Assembly (NCBI RefSeq): GCF_015840915.1
Contig: NZ_CP060398.1
Span: 3,720,001-3,784,000, forward strand
Length of the DNA stretch: 64,000 bases
Direction of reading: 5' to 3'
Source: Synechococcus sp. CBW1002
GTDB lineage: Bacteria; Cyanobacteriota; Cyanobacteriia; PCC-6307; Cyanobiaceae
Part shown: positions 35,367 through 44,949 of the stretch, in pieces
Position numbering within the stretch: position 1 is the stretch's first letter
How the letters are laid out: every line of letters starts with the position of its first letter
Translations under genes and position numbers: made by a program
Notes under the pieces: generated by a model
What the model saw: the letters and a program-made list of their open reading frames with translations, nothing else
Database searches by the model: none
Told to the model about the DNA's origin: nothing

Positions 35367-36680
35367 ATGACGCGCGGTTGGCTGGGGCGCCAGGTCGCCG
35401 ATCCGGAGGGGCAGGTGCTGCTGGCCCAGGGAGGGGTCGCCCTGCTCACGGCGGCCTGGGTGCTGTTCTGGCCGGTGCCCACCGAGGTGCGGGGCCGGGG
35501 GGTGTTCATCGTGCCCAACGCCGCCCGGGTGGTGGACGCCCGCGCTGAGGGTCAGATCCTGGCCATCCCGGTGCGGGCGGGAGAGCGGGTGCGGCGCGGC
35601 ACCGTGCTGTTCCGCCTCGACCTGCCGGCCCTGGAACAGGAGGTACAGCGACAGGAGCGGGATCTGCGTGAGCTCCAGAGCATCGATGCCGACCTGAGCC
35701 GCCGCGACCGGCTCCGGCTGGCGGCGGCGGGGCGGGTGCGGGACACGGCGCTGGCCAACCTGCGGCGGGAGGAGGAGCGACTGGGGGCGCTGCGCCGCAC
35801 CTACGACCAGAAGGCGGCCGATTTCCAGCTGCTGGCCCAGCGACGGGTGGTCGCCCCCCTTGCCGAGGAGGTGGTGGCCACCGAAGACCGCAGCACCCAG
35901 CTGGCGGTGGCGATCGAGACCGTGCGCATCCGCGAGAAGGAGGCCCTTGATGCCTTCGAGAAGGTGAAGCTCGAGATCGAAACGGAGCGGCAACGGCGCC
36001 GCTACGGGATCGAGGACAGTCGCCGCAGCCTGCGGGTGCTGCGTGCCCGCCTGGCCTACGAGAGCACCCTGCTGGCGGATCGTGATGGCACCCTGCTGGA
36101 TCTGCAGGTGGTGCGGGGACAGTCGGTCAAACCGGGCCAGCGGCTCGGCACCCTGGCCGAGGGTGAGGAGGGCCCCCTGAAGGCCGTGGCCTACTTCGCC
36201 CCGGCCGATGCCCGCCGGCTGCGGCCGCCGCTGCCGATGGAGGTGGTGCCCGACTGGGATGAGCGAGGCCGCTTCGGGGGGATCACCGGCCAGGTGAAGC
36301 AGGTGGGGCTGCTGCCGGCCACCCGGGAGGATATCGACACCACCCTGGGCAATCCCCAGCTGGCCGAGGCGCTGGGGGGAGGCGGCCCGGTGATGCGGGT
36401 CGACATCCTGCTCAACTCTGACGACCGCACGGCCCCCAACAGCACTGACCCCGACAGCACGGCCCCCAGCTCTGCCGGTTACCGCTGGACCCTCTCACGC
36501 GGCAGCACGGTGTTCCCGATCCGGGCCGGGCTCACCCTGCGGGCCCATGGCTACGTGGAATGGCGCACGCCGATCAGCTATCTCCTACCGGTGTTCCGCG
36601 ATCTCACCGGCTCCTACCGCAACCTCGGCCAGGAGCGCCAGGACGTGCCGGCCCTGCGCCAGAAGGGATCCTTGCCATGA
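35367..36680 (+). CDS. HlyD-type membrane fusion / periplasmic adaptor protein
   Basis: 437 residues. One N-terminal membrane helix (about 18-36), a lipoyl/barrel part VVDARAEGQILAIPVRAGERVRRGTVLFRLDLP, a long alpha-hairpin (about 90-240, rich in Arg/Glu), and the returning half GTLLDLQVVRGQSVKPGQRLG. The C-terminal WRTPISYLLPVF resembles adaptors of peptide exporters (NHLP/bacteriocin type). It would bridge an inner-membrane pump to an outer-membrane channel. The TolC-like gene on the other strand nearby is broken, and no ABC or RND pump is adjacent. A Thr/Asp/Ser/Pro repeat (NSTDPDSTAPSS) is inserted near residue 357. Confidence 0.85.
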   Translation: MTRGWLGRQVADPEGQVLLAQGGVALLTAAWVLFWPVPTEVRGRGVFIVPNAARVVDARAEGQILAIPVRAGERVRRGTVLFRLDLPALEQEVQRQERDLRELQSIDADLSRRDRLRLAAAGRVRDTALANLRREEERLGALRRTYDQKAADFQLLAQRRVVAPLAEEVVATEDRSTQLAVAIETVRIREKEALDAFEKVKLEIETERQRRRYGIEDSRRSLRVLRARLAYESTLLADRDGTLLDLQVVRGQSVKPGQRLGTLAEGEEGPLKAVAYFAPADARRLRPPLPMEVVPDWDERGRFGGITGQVKQVGLLPATREDIDTTLGNPQLAEALGGGGPVMRVDILLNSDDRTAPNSTDPDSTAPSSAGYRWTLSRGSTVFPIRAGLTLRAHGYVEWRTPISYLLPVFRDLTGSYRNLGQERQDVPALRQKGSLP

Positions 36681-36943
36681 AGCTGTCCAACTCGCCGCTG
36701 GGCCGGGAACTGCCGCTGCTGATCGTGGAGATCGCCCTGCTGGTGGTGCTGCTGCATGCCAACGCTCCGGAGGTGTGGTTCTGGTTTGCGGTGTTGCTGC
36801 TGCTGTTGCTCTGGCGCTTCCTGGCCTGGCAGACGCGGCGCGTCCAGCGCTCCAGGGCGCCGCAGGGGCCTCAGGAGCCTGTCGACTCCCCGGCGGCAGC
36901 GGCCGGCAGCACCAGCGGCAACGACACCGGGGCGCCGGGCTGA
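36677..36943 (+). CDS. Small membrane protein after the adaptor gene
   Basis: 88 residues from ATG 36677, which overlaps the adaptor stop (ATGA). Two hydrophobic segments (LPLLIVEIALLVVLLHA and VWFWFAVLLLLLLWRFLAW) form a helical hairpin, followed by a basic then Pro/Ala/Ser-rich tail. It probably belongs with the adaptor as a small subunit. Its 3' end overlaps the 3' end of the convergent TolC-like gene by 73 bases. Family not recognised. Confidence 0.65.
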   Translation: MKLSNSPLGRELPLLIVEIALLVVLLHANAPEVWFWFAVLLLLLLWRFLAWQTRRVQRSRAPQGPQEPVDSPAAAAGSTSGNDTGAPG

Positions 36944-38630
36944 TCCGGAACCGGCAGCAGCTCCCGCAGCAGCTGGGCGTAGCTGCCGTTGGCCAGGGTG
37001 ATCGATTCGGCCACCCCCTCCATCGCCTGGGTGAGCAGGCGGATCGTGTCGCTCACATCGGTGTAGTTGGCCAGCCCGAGCTGGTAGCGGGCCCGCACAT
37101 CCCGGAAGGCCTCGCGGGCGGAGCCATAGGAGGCCCGTGCCGCCAGGATCTGCTCAAGGGCGGCGCGGTGTTCGAAGAAGGCGGCCTCCACCCGCTGGCG
37201 AATGGCATTGCGCCCCTCGGCCAGCGCCTGGGTGGTGCGTTCAGCGGCAGCTCGGCTCGCTCCGGCGGCTCCGCTGCTCACCCCGGCGTCAAACAGGCGC
37301 CAGCGCAGCTCCAGCCCCGCCTCCCAGGCGCCGTTCTGCTGATAGAGCTGCGGGATGTTGGTGGCCGCGCAGCAGCCGCGCAGCTCGATCTCGGGTTTGT
37401 CCGCAATCCCCTCGCCGTAGCCGGCCCTGGCATAGAGGCGCAACTGCGGCAGCAACTCGGCGGCACGGCGGTCGGCCTGGCGCAGCAGGGCCTGACGGGC
37501 AGCCTGCAGGGCGAGCAGTTCCGGGTTATCGCGGAAGCCCGCCACCACGGTGCGCTCCAGATCCAGGGGCCAGGGGGGCTGCAGCCGCACCGCCTCCGGT
37601 GTGGTGAGCGTCACCGTGAAGGGCACGTTCAGCAGGTTGCTGAGCTGGCGCTGGCGGCTGCGCCACTGGGCTTCGGTCTGGGCCAACCGGAAACGGCTCT
37701 GCTGCAGGGAGGCCTCGGCCCGCAGCCGATCTCGAGCCGGGGCACCAGGCCGCTGCCCTCCAGGGCGATCACCTCCGCCAAGACAGCCCGATCGCTCTCG
37801 ACCACGGCCTGGCGGATTCGCCGCAGCTGCTGGGCGAGCTGGAGGGAATAGAAGCTGAGGCTCACCTCCAGTTGCAGCTGGCGCAGACGGTTGGCGTAGC
37901 GGTGTTCAGCGGCCTCAAGCTCCTGGCGATTCTCCGCCAGAGCCGCGCCCCGCTCGAAGTTGACCAGGTCCCAGCGCAGCGCCAGAGCGGCGGTGCCCAG
38001 CAGCCGGTTTTCCCGGATCCGGTTCCAGCCGTTTGGATCCACCAGGAAGGGGGATCCGGCTGGGTAAAGACCAGCGTTGTCCTGCCACACCTTGTTGTAA
38101 CTGGCCATCTGGCGGCCGCCGCCGCCGAGCTCCAGCCACAGCTCCGGCCAGAAGCGGCCGCGCACCGAGCGGAGCCACTGGCGGCGCTCCTGCACGCTGG
38201 CAACCTCCTGGGCCAGGGCCGGGCTGTTGCGCAGGGCCAGCGCCAGGGCAACGGGCAGGCTGAGGCGCGCCTCCTGCTCGATCGTCACGGCAGCGGCGGC
38301 GGCTGGAATCGTTGCCGCTGCCGGGGCGGCCAATTGCTCAAGCAGGCCCCGCTCGGCGGGGCTGAGACCATCGCCACCGGCCGGGCCGGGCGGAGCGGCG
38401 GGGTCGACCGCATCGGCGGGCACCACCTGATCCAGGGCAGCGGCATCTCGCTCGAAGCGCTCCAGGCTGCGCAGCAACAGCTCCGAGGGGGGCGGCAGGC
38501 CTGCGCGCCCCGCCTCCGCCAGACCCGGGGCCAGAAGCACTGGTGCGATCAGCACCTGTGCGATCAGCCCGGACAGCAACCAGCCACGGCGGCGGCGAGG
38601 GTGGCACTCCTTCCCGCCAGCGTCGATCAC
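36871..38630 (-). pseudogene. TolC-like outer membrane efflux protein, frameshifted
   Basis: Two consecutive minus-strand frames together make one outer-membrane efflux protein. From GTG 38630 the first frame encodes a signal peptide (RRRRGWLLSGLIAQVLIAPVL) and the first repeat (LPVALALALRNSPALAQEVAS, then LALRWDLVNFERGAAL). After GSGLVPRL at about 37730 it loses sense. The sense frame continues as DRLRAEASLQQSRFRLAQTE, then the second repeat LELRWRLFDAGVSSGAAGAS, to the stop at 36871. The junction CTCGAGATCGG needs one base more or two fewer. The start overlaps the preceding small gene (GTGA). Without correction the product would be truncated by about 290 residues. Confidence 0.8.
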
Positions 38631-38854
38631 GACCGCGGCGGCGTGCCAGGGCCGCTGGAGCCATCGCGGGACGCTCCGGCCACCATCGCGCTGGTGCGGG
38701 CCAGGCAGCCGATCGAGAAACAGATGGCCCCACTGCCGAACAGCCCCCAGTCCCAGCGGAGGCTGGTGTCCCGTTGCCGCAGGGCCAGCAGCACCACCAG
38801 AGCCGCCGCCAGCCAGGGCAGGGTGACCACCAGGAGCAACCGGTTCGGGAGCAT
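38627..38854 (-). CDS. Small two-helix membrane protein, copy B
   Basis: 75 residues: MLPNRLLLVVTLPWLAAALV is a first membrane helix, and LFGSGAICFSIGCLARTSAM the second. The second helix closely matches that of the gene just upstream (LVGSAMICFSIGCVAKLSWE), so the two are tandem paralogues. Its stop overlaps the GTG start of the TolC-like gene by 4 nt, indicating coupled translation and a likely role in the same envelope system. Family not recognised. Confidence 0.65.
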   Translation of the reverse strand: MLPNRLLLVVTLPWLAAALVVLLALRQRDTSLRWDWGLFGSGAICFSIGCLARTSAMVAGASRDGSSGPGTPPRS

Positions 38855-38865
38855 CGGGCAGGGGA

Positions 38866-39111
38866 TCAGCGGGAGGTGAGACGTTCGAGCATCCGGCGCT
38901 CCTCGGCCAGGCGCTGATTGGCCCGGGCCAGCTCCCAGGAGAGCTTGGCCACACAGCCGATCGAGAAGCAGATCATCGCGCTTCCCACCAGGCCCCAGCC
39001 ATGGGGGTGGAGGCTTTCGTCGTCGGCGCGAAGCAGACGCACGGCCAGGACCGCCACAAGACTGGAGGCGGCCCAGGGGCCATACACCCAGAAGCGGAGC
39101 GACGCGGGCAT
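38866..39111 (-). CDS. Small two-helix membrane protein, copy A
   Basis: 81 residues with two membrane helices and a charged C-terminal helix (ELARANQRLAEERRMLERL) that could form a coiled coil. It shares the ICFSIGC helix with the following gene and differs by having this coiled-coil tail. It starts 4 nt after the DoxX gene and ends 11 nt before copy B, so all sit in one minus-strand operon with the TolC-like gene. Function unknown. Confidence 0.65.
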   Translation of the reverse strand: MPASLRFWVYGPWAASSLVAVLAVRLLRADDESLHPHGWGLVGSAMICFSIGCVAKLSWELARANQRLAEERRMLERLTSR

Positions 39112-39115
39112 GGGC

Positions 39116-39652
39116 TCAGTCGAGGGCCGCCTCGATCAGGTCGGCGATCAGCAGATTGTCGAGCGACAGGGCACCGCCGCCGCTGCAGATCAGAACCAGG
39201 GCCATCACCACATAGACGGCGGCCTTCTCCCAGCTGGGCGGCTCCCCCACCCCCCCGGGCCCGGCGTAGTCACCGGGAGGAATCTGGTAGGGATCCGGGG
39301 CGATGAAGGGCGTGCCCTTGGCGATCTCCAGCACCATCGCGTAGGCCATTGACACCAGGATGGCGAGGGCCGCCAGGGGCGTGAACAGCCCCGGCAGCAG
39401 GGCGATGCCCGAGCCCCACATCGAGAAGGCGGAGAGGAAGCAGAGCCACACCGGCGTGTTCAGCGCTCGCGCCCAGGTATCGAGATGGCGAAGCTTGGGC
39501 CAGCCGTGGCGGATGAAGGCCACCCCCAGGAAAAGGCGCAGCAGCAACAGGGCCCAGGGCAACAAGCCGGAATCCCCAGCCAGCCAGACAGCAGCGGTGG
39601 CGAGCCAGGCCGGCAGGGCCACCGGCAGCCATTCAAGGATGGTGAGCTCCAT
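39116..39652 (-). CDS. DoxX family membrane protein
   Basis: 178 residues from ATG 39652 (MELTILEWLPV), four membrane helices. LLRLFLGVAFIRHGWPKLRHL and GLFTPLAALAILVSMAYAM are the DoxX core. DoxX-like proteins are linked to thiosulfate:quinone oxidation or oxidative stress. The exact role here is open. It is the first gene of the operon leading to the two small membrane proteins and the frameshifted TolC-like gene. An in-frame start 33 nt upstream is possible but adds only unconserved residues. Confidence 0.85.
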   Translation of the reverse strand: MELTILEWLPVALPAWLATAAVWLAGDSGLLPWALLLLRLFLGVAFIRHGWPKLRHLDTWARALNTPVWLCFLSAFSMWGSGIALLPGLFTPLAALAILVSMAYAMVLEIAKGTPFIAPDPYQIPPGDYAGPGGVGEPPSWEKAAVYVVMALVLICSGGGALSLDNLLIADLIEAALD

Positions 39653-39701
39653 GGCGCTCAGGGGGTGGCCCGGATCTGCCGCCACCGTAGGGAGAACCCG
39701 C

Positions 39702-41114
39702 TCACCCTGCAGCCTCTGGGCTGCTTTCCGCTGCGTTGGAGGCCTTCCCCTGCGCCTCTCGCCGCTCCAGCCCCACCTCCACCTGCAGGTGCTGATTGGC
39801 GCGGCCGGTGATCAGCAGGGAGGCGCGCTCACGGGTGGCGATCTGCCAGAGCCATTTGGTGAGCAGGGTCAGCCGGTTCTCGCTGTCCGGCATGAAGGCC
39901 AGGTGGGCCAGGCCCCAGAGCAGCCAACCGATGGGACCGCTCACCCGCAGGCCGCGCAGGTCGGCCACGGCATTGAAGGGCCCCAGCACCGCCATGCTGC
40001 CCAGATCCAGCCACTGGAACGGGGCCTGGCGACTGCCGCGGCTGATCGCCAGCAGATCGCGGGCCACCCAGCCGCCCATCTGCACAGCGGGGCCGGCCAT
40101 GCCCGGCAGCGGCTTGCCATCGGCGGTGTGGCTGTAGGAGCAGAGATCTCCCACCACACGGATCTGCGGGTGTCCCGGCACGGAGAAATCCGGCTCCACC
40201 ACCACCCGGCCGCCCCGATCCACCGGGCAGCCACAGCGTTCCGCCAACAACCGGCCCAGGTGGGAGGCACGCACACCGGCGGTCCAGCAGATCGTGGCCG
40301 CCTCAAGGATCTGCTCGCCGGCGGCCGTGCCCACCACCACCCGGTCCGCCTCGATCTTCTGCACCCGCCCGCCCAGCAGCAGCTCGACCCCCACGTTGCG
40401 CAGGTAGTCGCCCGCCTTGCTCGACAGGCTCGGATGCATGGCCCGCAGCAGCCGATCGCCAGGATCCACCAGGGTGACGCGGGTGTCGGCCGGATCGAGC
40501 TGGCGGAAATCCCGGGCGATCGCATGGCCCATCAGCGCGATCACAGAGCCAGCCAGTTCACAGCCGCTGGGACCGCCGCCGATCACCACCACAGACTGCA
40601 GCAGGCGGCGGCGCTCCGGATCGGGGGTCTGCTCCGCCTCCTCCATGGCCTCCAGCAGGCGACGGCGGATCTCATCGGCGTGCTCGAGGATCTTCATCGG
40701 TGGCGCCAGTGGGCGCCACTCCTCATGGCCGAAGTAGGTGCTGCCCGATCCGGCGGCCAGGATGAGGTGGTCGTAGCGGTAGCGGCGATCGTTGAACACC
40801 ACCTCCTGCGCCACCGGATCGAGATCCACCACCTCCCCCAGCAGCACCTGCACGTTGGGGGCCTGCCCCACCATCTGCCGCAGCGGTGAGGCCACATCCG
40901 CCTCGGACACCAGGCCCGTGGCCACCTGGTAAAGCAGCGGCTGGAAGAGGTTGAAGTTGCGCTTGTCGATCAGCGTGACCCGCACCGGCTGGCGGGCCAG
41001 CACGTGGGCCGCCTTGAGACCGGCGAAGCCTCCACCCACGATCACCACGTGCGGGCAATCCTTGAGGCTGGCGTCGGCGGGCTCGAGTTCCAGGAAGAAG
41101 CGTTCCATCACCAT
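39702..41114 (-). CDS. Type II NAD(P)H dehydrogenase (NDH-2)
   Basis: 470 residues. FAD-binding Rossmann motif HVVIVGGGFAGLKAAHVLA, NAD(P)-binding motif SVVVIGGGPSGCELAGSVIA (about 170-190), and the FAD motif IRVVGDLCSYSHTADGKPLPG. The C-terminal PIGWLLWGLAHLAFM stretch would mediate monotopic membrane binding. The enzyme oxidises NAD(P)H and reduces quinone without proton pumping. Cyanobacteria have several (ndb genes), but which one this is cannot be said. The last 40 residues are polar and unconserved. Confidence 0.92.
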   Translation of the reverse strand: MVMERFFLELEPADASLKDCPHVVIVGGGFAGLKAAHVLARQPVRVTLIDKRNFNLFQPLLYQVATGLVSEADVASPLRQMVGQAPNVQVLLGEVVDLDPVAQEVVFNDRRYRYDHLILAAGSGSTYFGHEEWRPLAPPMKILEHADEIRRRLLEAMEEAEQTPDPERRRLLQSVVVIGGGPSGCELAGSVIALMGHAIARDFRQLDPADTRVTLVDPGDRLLRAMHPSLSSKAGDYLRNVGVELLLGGRVQKIEADRVVVGTAAGEQILEAATICWTAGVRASHLGRLLAERCGCPVDRGGRVVVEPDFSVPGHPQIRVVGDLCSYSHTADGKPLPGMAGPAVQMGGWVARDLLAISRGSRQAPFQWLDLGSMAVLGPFNAVADLRGLRVSGPIGWLLWGLAHLAFMPDSENRLTLLTKWLWQIATRERASLLITGRANQHLQVEVGLERREAQGKASNAAESSPEAAG

Positions 41115-41299
41115 CGACGCACAGCCACTGGGCGCAACCTATTCACGCCATCCGGATCAGTCTGTTCCATGTCACCGGCTGCGGTCAGGCGACGCAGTGA
41201 CAAGCTGCGCAGCAGTGGAGCGGATGCAACGGTCGCGCGGGGTAACCGGTCGAGCAGCGAATCCTTGGCCATGCTGGGGCCGTCCTCTCCTGTTCCGCC

Positions 41300-41554
41300 A
41301 TGACCCTGGCCGCCCTGCGCTCCTTCACCGCCCGCCTCGCCGCTGACCCTGCCCTGCGGGACAAGGTGCACGCCGCCAACGGTCTCGACGAGGTGGTGGC
41401 GATCGCTGCGGAACAGGGCGACACGATCTCCAAGACCACGTTGCTACGGGAGCAGGCCCGCGCCGTGGCCGAGACCCCCGATCACCACCTTGAGGGCATC
41501 AACAGCTGGGCTGATGCCCTGATGGTGTGCTTCGGCGCCACCGACAAAGACTGA
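41300..41554 (+). CDS. Nif11-like protein, orphan
   Basis: 84 residues. MTLAALRSFTARLAADPALRDKVHAA followed by LDEVVAIAAEQGDTIS fits the Nif11 N-terminal domain found in leader peptides of cyanobacterial peptide natural products. The domain ends without a double-Gly cleavage site, and the C-terminal part (INSWADALMVCFGATDKD) has a single Cys, so it is probably not a lanthipeptide precursor. No LanM- or C39-peptidase-like gene is in the window. It is preceded by about 185 bases and followed by the convergent hemL gene 9 nt away. Function unknown. Confidence 0.7.
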   Translation: MTLAALRSFTARLAADPALRDKVHAANGLDEVVAIAAEQGDTISKTTLLREQARAVAETPDHHLEGINSWADALMVCFGATDKD

Positions 41555-41563
41555 CGCTCTGAA

Positions 41564-42892
41564 TCAGGCGATCGCCGCGAAGCACTCGCGGAACGCGGCG
41601 ATCGTGGCGTCGATGTCGGCGTCGCTGTGGGCCAGGGAGGTGAAGCCGGCCTCGAAGGCGCTGGGGGCCAGGTAGAAGCCCCGCTCGAGCATGGCGCGGT
41701 GCAGCTTGCCGAAGCGCACCGTGTCGGCGGCCTTGGCGTCTTCGAAATTGCGCACCGGCCCCTCACAGAGGAAGAAGCCGAACATGGCGCTGATCGATCC
41801 ACCGGTGATCGGCAGCCCGGCATCGCGGGCGCCCTGCTGAATGCCGTCCGAGAGGCGCTTGGTGATCGTCTCGAGCCGCTCGTAGGTGCCGGGTTGCTTG
41901 AGCAGCTCCAGGGTCTTGATGCCGGCGGTCATCGCCAGGGGGTTGCCGCTGAGAGTGCCGGCCTGATACATCGGACCGGCTGGGGCCACCATCGCCATGA
42001 TGTCGGCCCGGCCGCCATAGGCACCCACCGGCAGGCCACCGCCGATCACCTTGCCCATCGTGGTGAGATCGGGGGTGACGCCGAACCGGGCCTGGGCGCC
42101 GCCGTAGCTGATCCGGAAGCCGGTCATCACCTCATCGAACACCAGAAGCGCGCCGTGCTCCTTGGTGAGTTCGCGCAGGCCCTCGAGGAAGCCTGGCTCG
42201 GGGGTGATGAAGCCGGCGTTGCCCACCACCGGCTCCAGGATCACGCCGGCGATCTCGCCGGCATTGGCGGCGAACAGCTGCTTCACCGCCTCCAGGTCGT
42301 TGTAGGGAGCGGTGAGGGTGTTGGCGGTGGTGCTGCGCGGCACCCCGGGGGAATCCGGCAGGCCGAGGGTGGCCACACCGGAGCCGGCCTTGACCAGGAA
42401 CATGTCCGCATGGCCGTGGTAGCAGCCCTCGAACTTGATGATCTTCTCGCGGCCCGTGAAGGCCCGGATCAGCCGCAGCACCGACATGCAGGCCTCGGTG
42501 CCGCTGTTCACGAAGCGCACAATCTCGACCGACGGCACGGCCTCGATCACCATCTCCGCCAGCTGGTTCTCCAGGGCGCAGGGGGCACCGAAGCTGGTGC
42601 CCTTGTCGAGAGCCTCGTGCAGGGCGGCGATCACCTCGGGATGGGCGTGGCCACAGATCGCCGGACCCCAGCTGCCGATGTAATCGACATAGCGGTTGCC
42701 GTCCACATCCCAGGCGTAGGCGCCCTTGACCCGATCGAAGAAAATCGGCTGGCCGCCGACCGAGCGGAAGGCCCGCACCGGCGAACTGACACCGCCGGGC
42801 ATCAGCGTCTGGGCGGCGGCGAAGAGCTCCTCCGAACGGGTGGTGTTCAGGGCCGGAGCCGATGCTGGAGCCGTGGTGGAGGCCGAGGTCAA
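41564..42892 (-). CDS. hemL: Glutamate-1-semialdehyde 2,1-aminomutase
   Basis: 442 residues. It converts glutamate-1-semialdehyde to 5-aminolevulinate, the last step of the C5 route to heme, chlorophyll and bilins. Motifs: [56 protein letters not shown] and the PLP Lys in [17 protein letters not shown]. No ATG lies at the expected N-terminus. TTG 42892 gives [11 protein letters not shown] followed by NTTRSEELF, matching the family length. A farther upstream start would overlap the divergent glcD-like gene region. Confidence 0.95.
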   Translation of the reverse strand: MTSASTTAPASAPALNTTRSEELFAAAQTLMPGGVSSPVRAFRSVGGQPIFFDRVKGAYAWDVDGNRYVDYIGSWGPAICGHAHPEVIAALHEALDKGTSFGAPCALENQLAEMVIEAVPSVEIVRFVNSGTEACMSVLRLIRAFTGREKIIKFEGCYHGHADMFLVKAGSGVATLGLPDSPGVPRSTTANTLTAPYNDLEAVKQLFAANAGEIAGVILEPVVGNAGFITPEPGFLEGLRELTKEHGALLVFDEVMTGFRISYGGAQARFGVTPDLTTMGKVIGGGLPVGAYGGRADIMAMVAPAGPMYQAGTLSGNPLAMTAGIKTLELLKQPGTYERLETITKRLSDGIQQGARDAGLPITGGSISAMFGFFLCEGPVRNFEDAKAADTVRFGKLHRAMLERGFYLAPSAFEAGFTSLAHSDADIDATIAAFRECFAAIA

Positions 42893-43067
42893 GGCGGAGT
42901 CCGAAAACGGTGGAAGAATCCAGCGGACAGGAGCGATCTGGTGGCGCTTCTCTGAGGAAGCTGCCACGGGTCGTGTTCCCCGACACCGCAGGAATGACCC
43001 CCATCCTGACCCAGAACGGAACCCCCGCGTGCAGCCTCGGTAAGTTCTTGGTGGCTGACAGGGGCGT

Positions 43068-44534
43068 GTGACGATCGACTGGGCCGCTCTGGAACGGCAA
43101 TGCCGCCGCATCCTGCCGGCGCGAGCGGTGGTGGCACAGCGCCAGGAACTCCTGGCTTACGACAGCGACGGGCTCACCCTGCATCGCCACCAGCCACCCC
43201 TGGTGGTGCTGCCCGAGACCACCGAGCAGGTGGCGGCGCTGCTGCGCCTCTGCGACCAGGGGCAGATCCCCTTCGTGGCCCGGGGCAGTGGCACCGGCCT
43301 CTCCGGCGGTGCCGTGGCTGAACAGGAGGCGCTGGTGGTGGCCACCAGCCGCATGCGCTCGATCCTGCAGGTGGACCTCGACAACCGCCAGGTGACCGTG
43401 CAGCCCGGTGTGATCAACAGCTGGGTGACCCGGGCCGTGGCCGGAGACGGCTTCTATTACGCCCCCGATCCCTCCAGTCAGGTGGTCTGCTCGATCGGCG
43501 GCAACGTGGCCGAGAACTCCGGCGGGGTGCACTGTCTCAAATACGGCGTCACCAGCAACCACGTGCTGGCTCTGGAGGTGGTGCTGCCGGACGGCACGAT
43601 CACCCGCCTGGGGGGTGACCTGGCCGAACAGCCCGAACTCGACCTGCGCGGCGCCTTCATCGGCAGTGAAGGCACCCTCGGCATCGCCACGGCCATCACC
43701 CTGAGGCTGCTACGCGCTCCCCAGAGCGTGGCCGTGCTCCTGGCCGACTTCGCCTCGATGGAGGCGGCGGGGGAGGCGGTCCGCCTGGTCACAGCGGCCG
43801 GTGTGCTGCCGGCCGGCATGGAAATCATGGACAACTTCACGGTCAACGCCGTGGACGATCTGTTCGGCCGCGATGAATACCCGCGCGATGCGGCGGCGGT
43901 GCTGCTGGTCGAACTCGATGGCCAGGAGCGGGAGGTGAGCGCGGCGGTGGAGCTGGCCGGCTCGCTCTGCCGCCAGGCCGGCGCCCGCACGATCCGCCAG
44001 GCCACCGATGAGGCCGACAGGGCCCTGCTCTGGAAGGGCCGCAAGAGTGCTTTTGCAGCAGTGGGCCGGATCACCCCCACCTATTACGTGCAGGACGGCG
44101 TGGTGCCGCGCAGTGCCCTGCCCTCGGTGCTGGCGGCGATCGAGCGGCTGGCGCGCCAGTACGGGCTGCCGGTGGCCAACGTGTTCCACGCCGGCGACGG
44201 CAACCTCCATCCTCTGATCCTTTACCGGGCCGACGAACCTGGCGTGAGCGACCGGGTGCAACAGCTCGGAGCCGACATCCTGCGCCTCTGCATCGAGGCC
44301 GGCGGCAGCATCACCGGCGAGCACGGCGTCGGCAACGACAAGCGCTGCTATCTCGACTGGATGTTCGCCCCCGACGATCTGGCCACCATGCAACTGGTGC
44401 GCCGTGCCTTCGATCCCGAGGGCCTCGCCAATCCCGGCAAGATCTTTCCCACCCCCCGCAGCTGCGGTGAATCGATGCGCCGCCAGGTGCACCTGCAGCA
44501 GCAAGGTGTGACGCTGCCGGTGGCCGCCTTCTGA
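43068..44534 (+). CDS. glcD: FAD-linked glycolate oxidase subunit GlcD-like
   Basis: 488 residues from GTG 43068. The VAO-type FAD domain shows [34 protein letters not shown] and [21 protein letters not shown]. The C-terminal FAD-oxidase part has [14 protein letters not shown] and [15 protein letters not shown], all typical of GlcD/D-lactate dehydrogenase. It oxidises glycolate or D-lactate to the keto acid, relevant to photorespiration in cyanobacteria. GlcE and GlcF partners are not in the window. It is transcribed divergently from hemL with about 175 bases between them. Confidence 0.92.
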   Translation: MTIDWAALERQCRRILPARAVVAQRQELLAYDSDGLTLHRHQPPLVVLPETTEQVAALLRLCDQGQIPFVARGSGTGLSGGAVAEQEALVVATSRMRSILQVDLDNRQVTVQPGVINSWVTRAVAGDGFYYAPDPSSQVVCSIGGNVAENSGGVHCLKYGVTSNHVLALEVVLPDGTITRLGGDLAEQPELDLRGAFIGSEGTLGIATAITLRLLRAPQSVAVLLADFASMEAAGEAVRLVTAAGVLPAGMEIMDNFTVNAVDDLFGRDEYPRDAAAVLLVELDGQEREVSAAVELAGSLCRQAGARTIRQATDEADRALLWKGRKSAFAAVGRITPTYYVQDGVVPRSALPSVLAAIERLARQYGLPVANVFHAGDGNLHPLILYRADEPGVSDRVQQLGADILRLCIEAGGSITGEHGVGNDKRCYLDWMFAPDDLATMQLVRRAFDPEGLANPGKIFPTPRSCGESMRRQVHLQQQGVTLPVAAF

Positions 44535-44595
44535 TCGGGGTGCCACAGTCAGCCGTTCGGTGGCTGGGCCTCAGGCGGCTGGGGTAGAGCTGAGG

Positions 44596-44898
44596 TCAGA
44601 AGAGGGGGGCATCGGGGGTGCCGATCGGGGAGGGAGCGCGGGGGCGCGAAGGCTGCTCAGGAAGCGTCGCCAGCAGGGCTGAGATCGCCAGCAGGGCGAT
44701 CAGAGCCCACCAGCGCCGACTCAGGTTGCGTCGTGGCAGGCGCGGCAACAACCGCATCCAGCCGCGACGCCGGCGGCGGTGCTGCTCCAGCTCCACCACC
44801 GTGCCGGTGAGGGGGCGGCCGCAACGGCCACACACCATGCGGCCAGCCAGACTGCGATCGGCGCGTACCGCCCAGCTGCCGCAGGAAGGACAGGCCAT
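44596..44898 (-). CDS. Zinc-ribbon single-span membrane protein
   Basis: 100 residues from ATG 44898. The N-terminal zinc ribbon has two Cys pairs (CPSCG and CGRCG, 17 residues apart), then a basic stretch with RRRRRGW, one membrane helix (WWALIALLAISALLATL), and a Pro/Arg-rich end. No known function. The frame is open far upstream on this strand, antisense to the PfkB gene, but only this part is gene-like. Convergent with glcD, divergent from the kinase gene (51 bases). Confidence 0.6.
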   Translation of the reverse strand: MACPSCGSWAVRADRSLAGRMVCGRCGRPLTGTVVELEQHRRRRRGWMRLLPRLPRRNLSRRWWALIALLAISALLATLPEQPSRPRAPSPIGTPDAPLF

Positions 44899-44949
44899 GG
44901 GTGCCCTGGTTCGATGCTGCGTCGGTCTTAACCAGCAAACCACGGCCCC

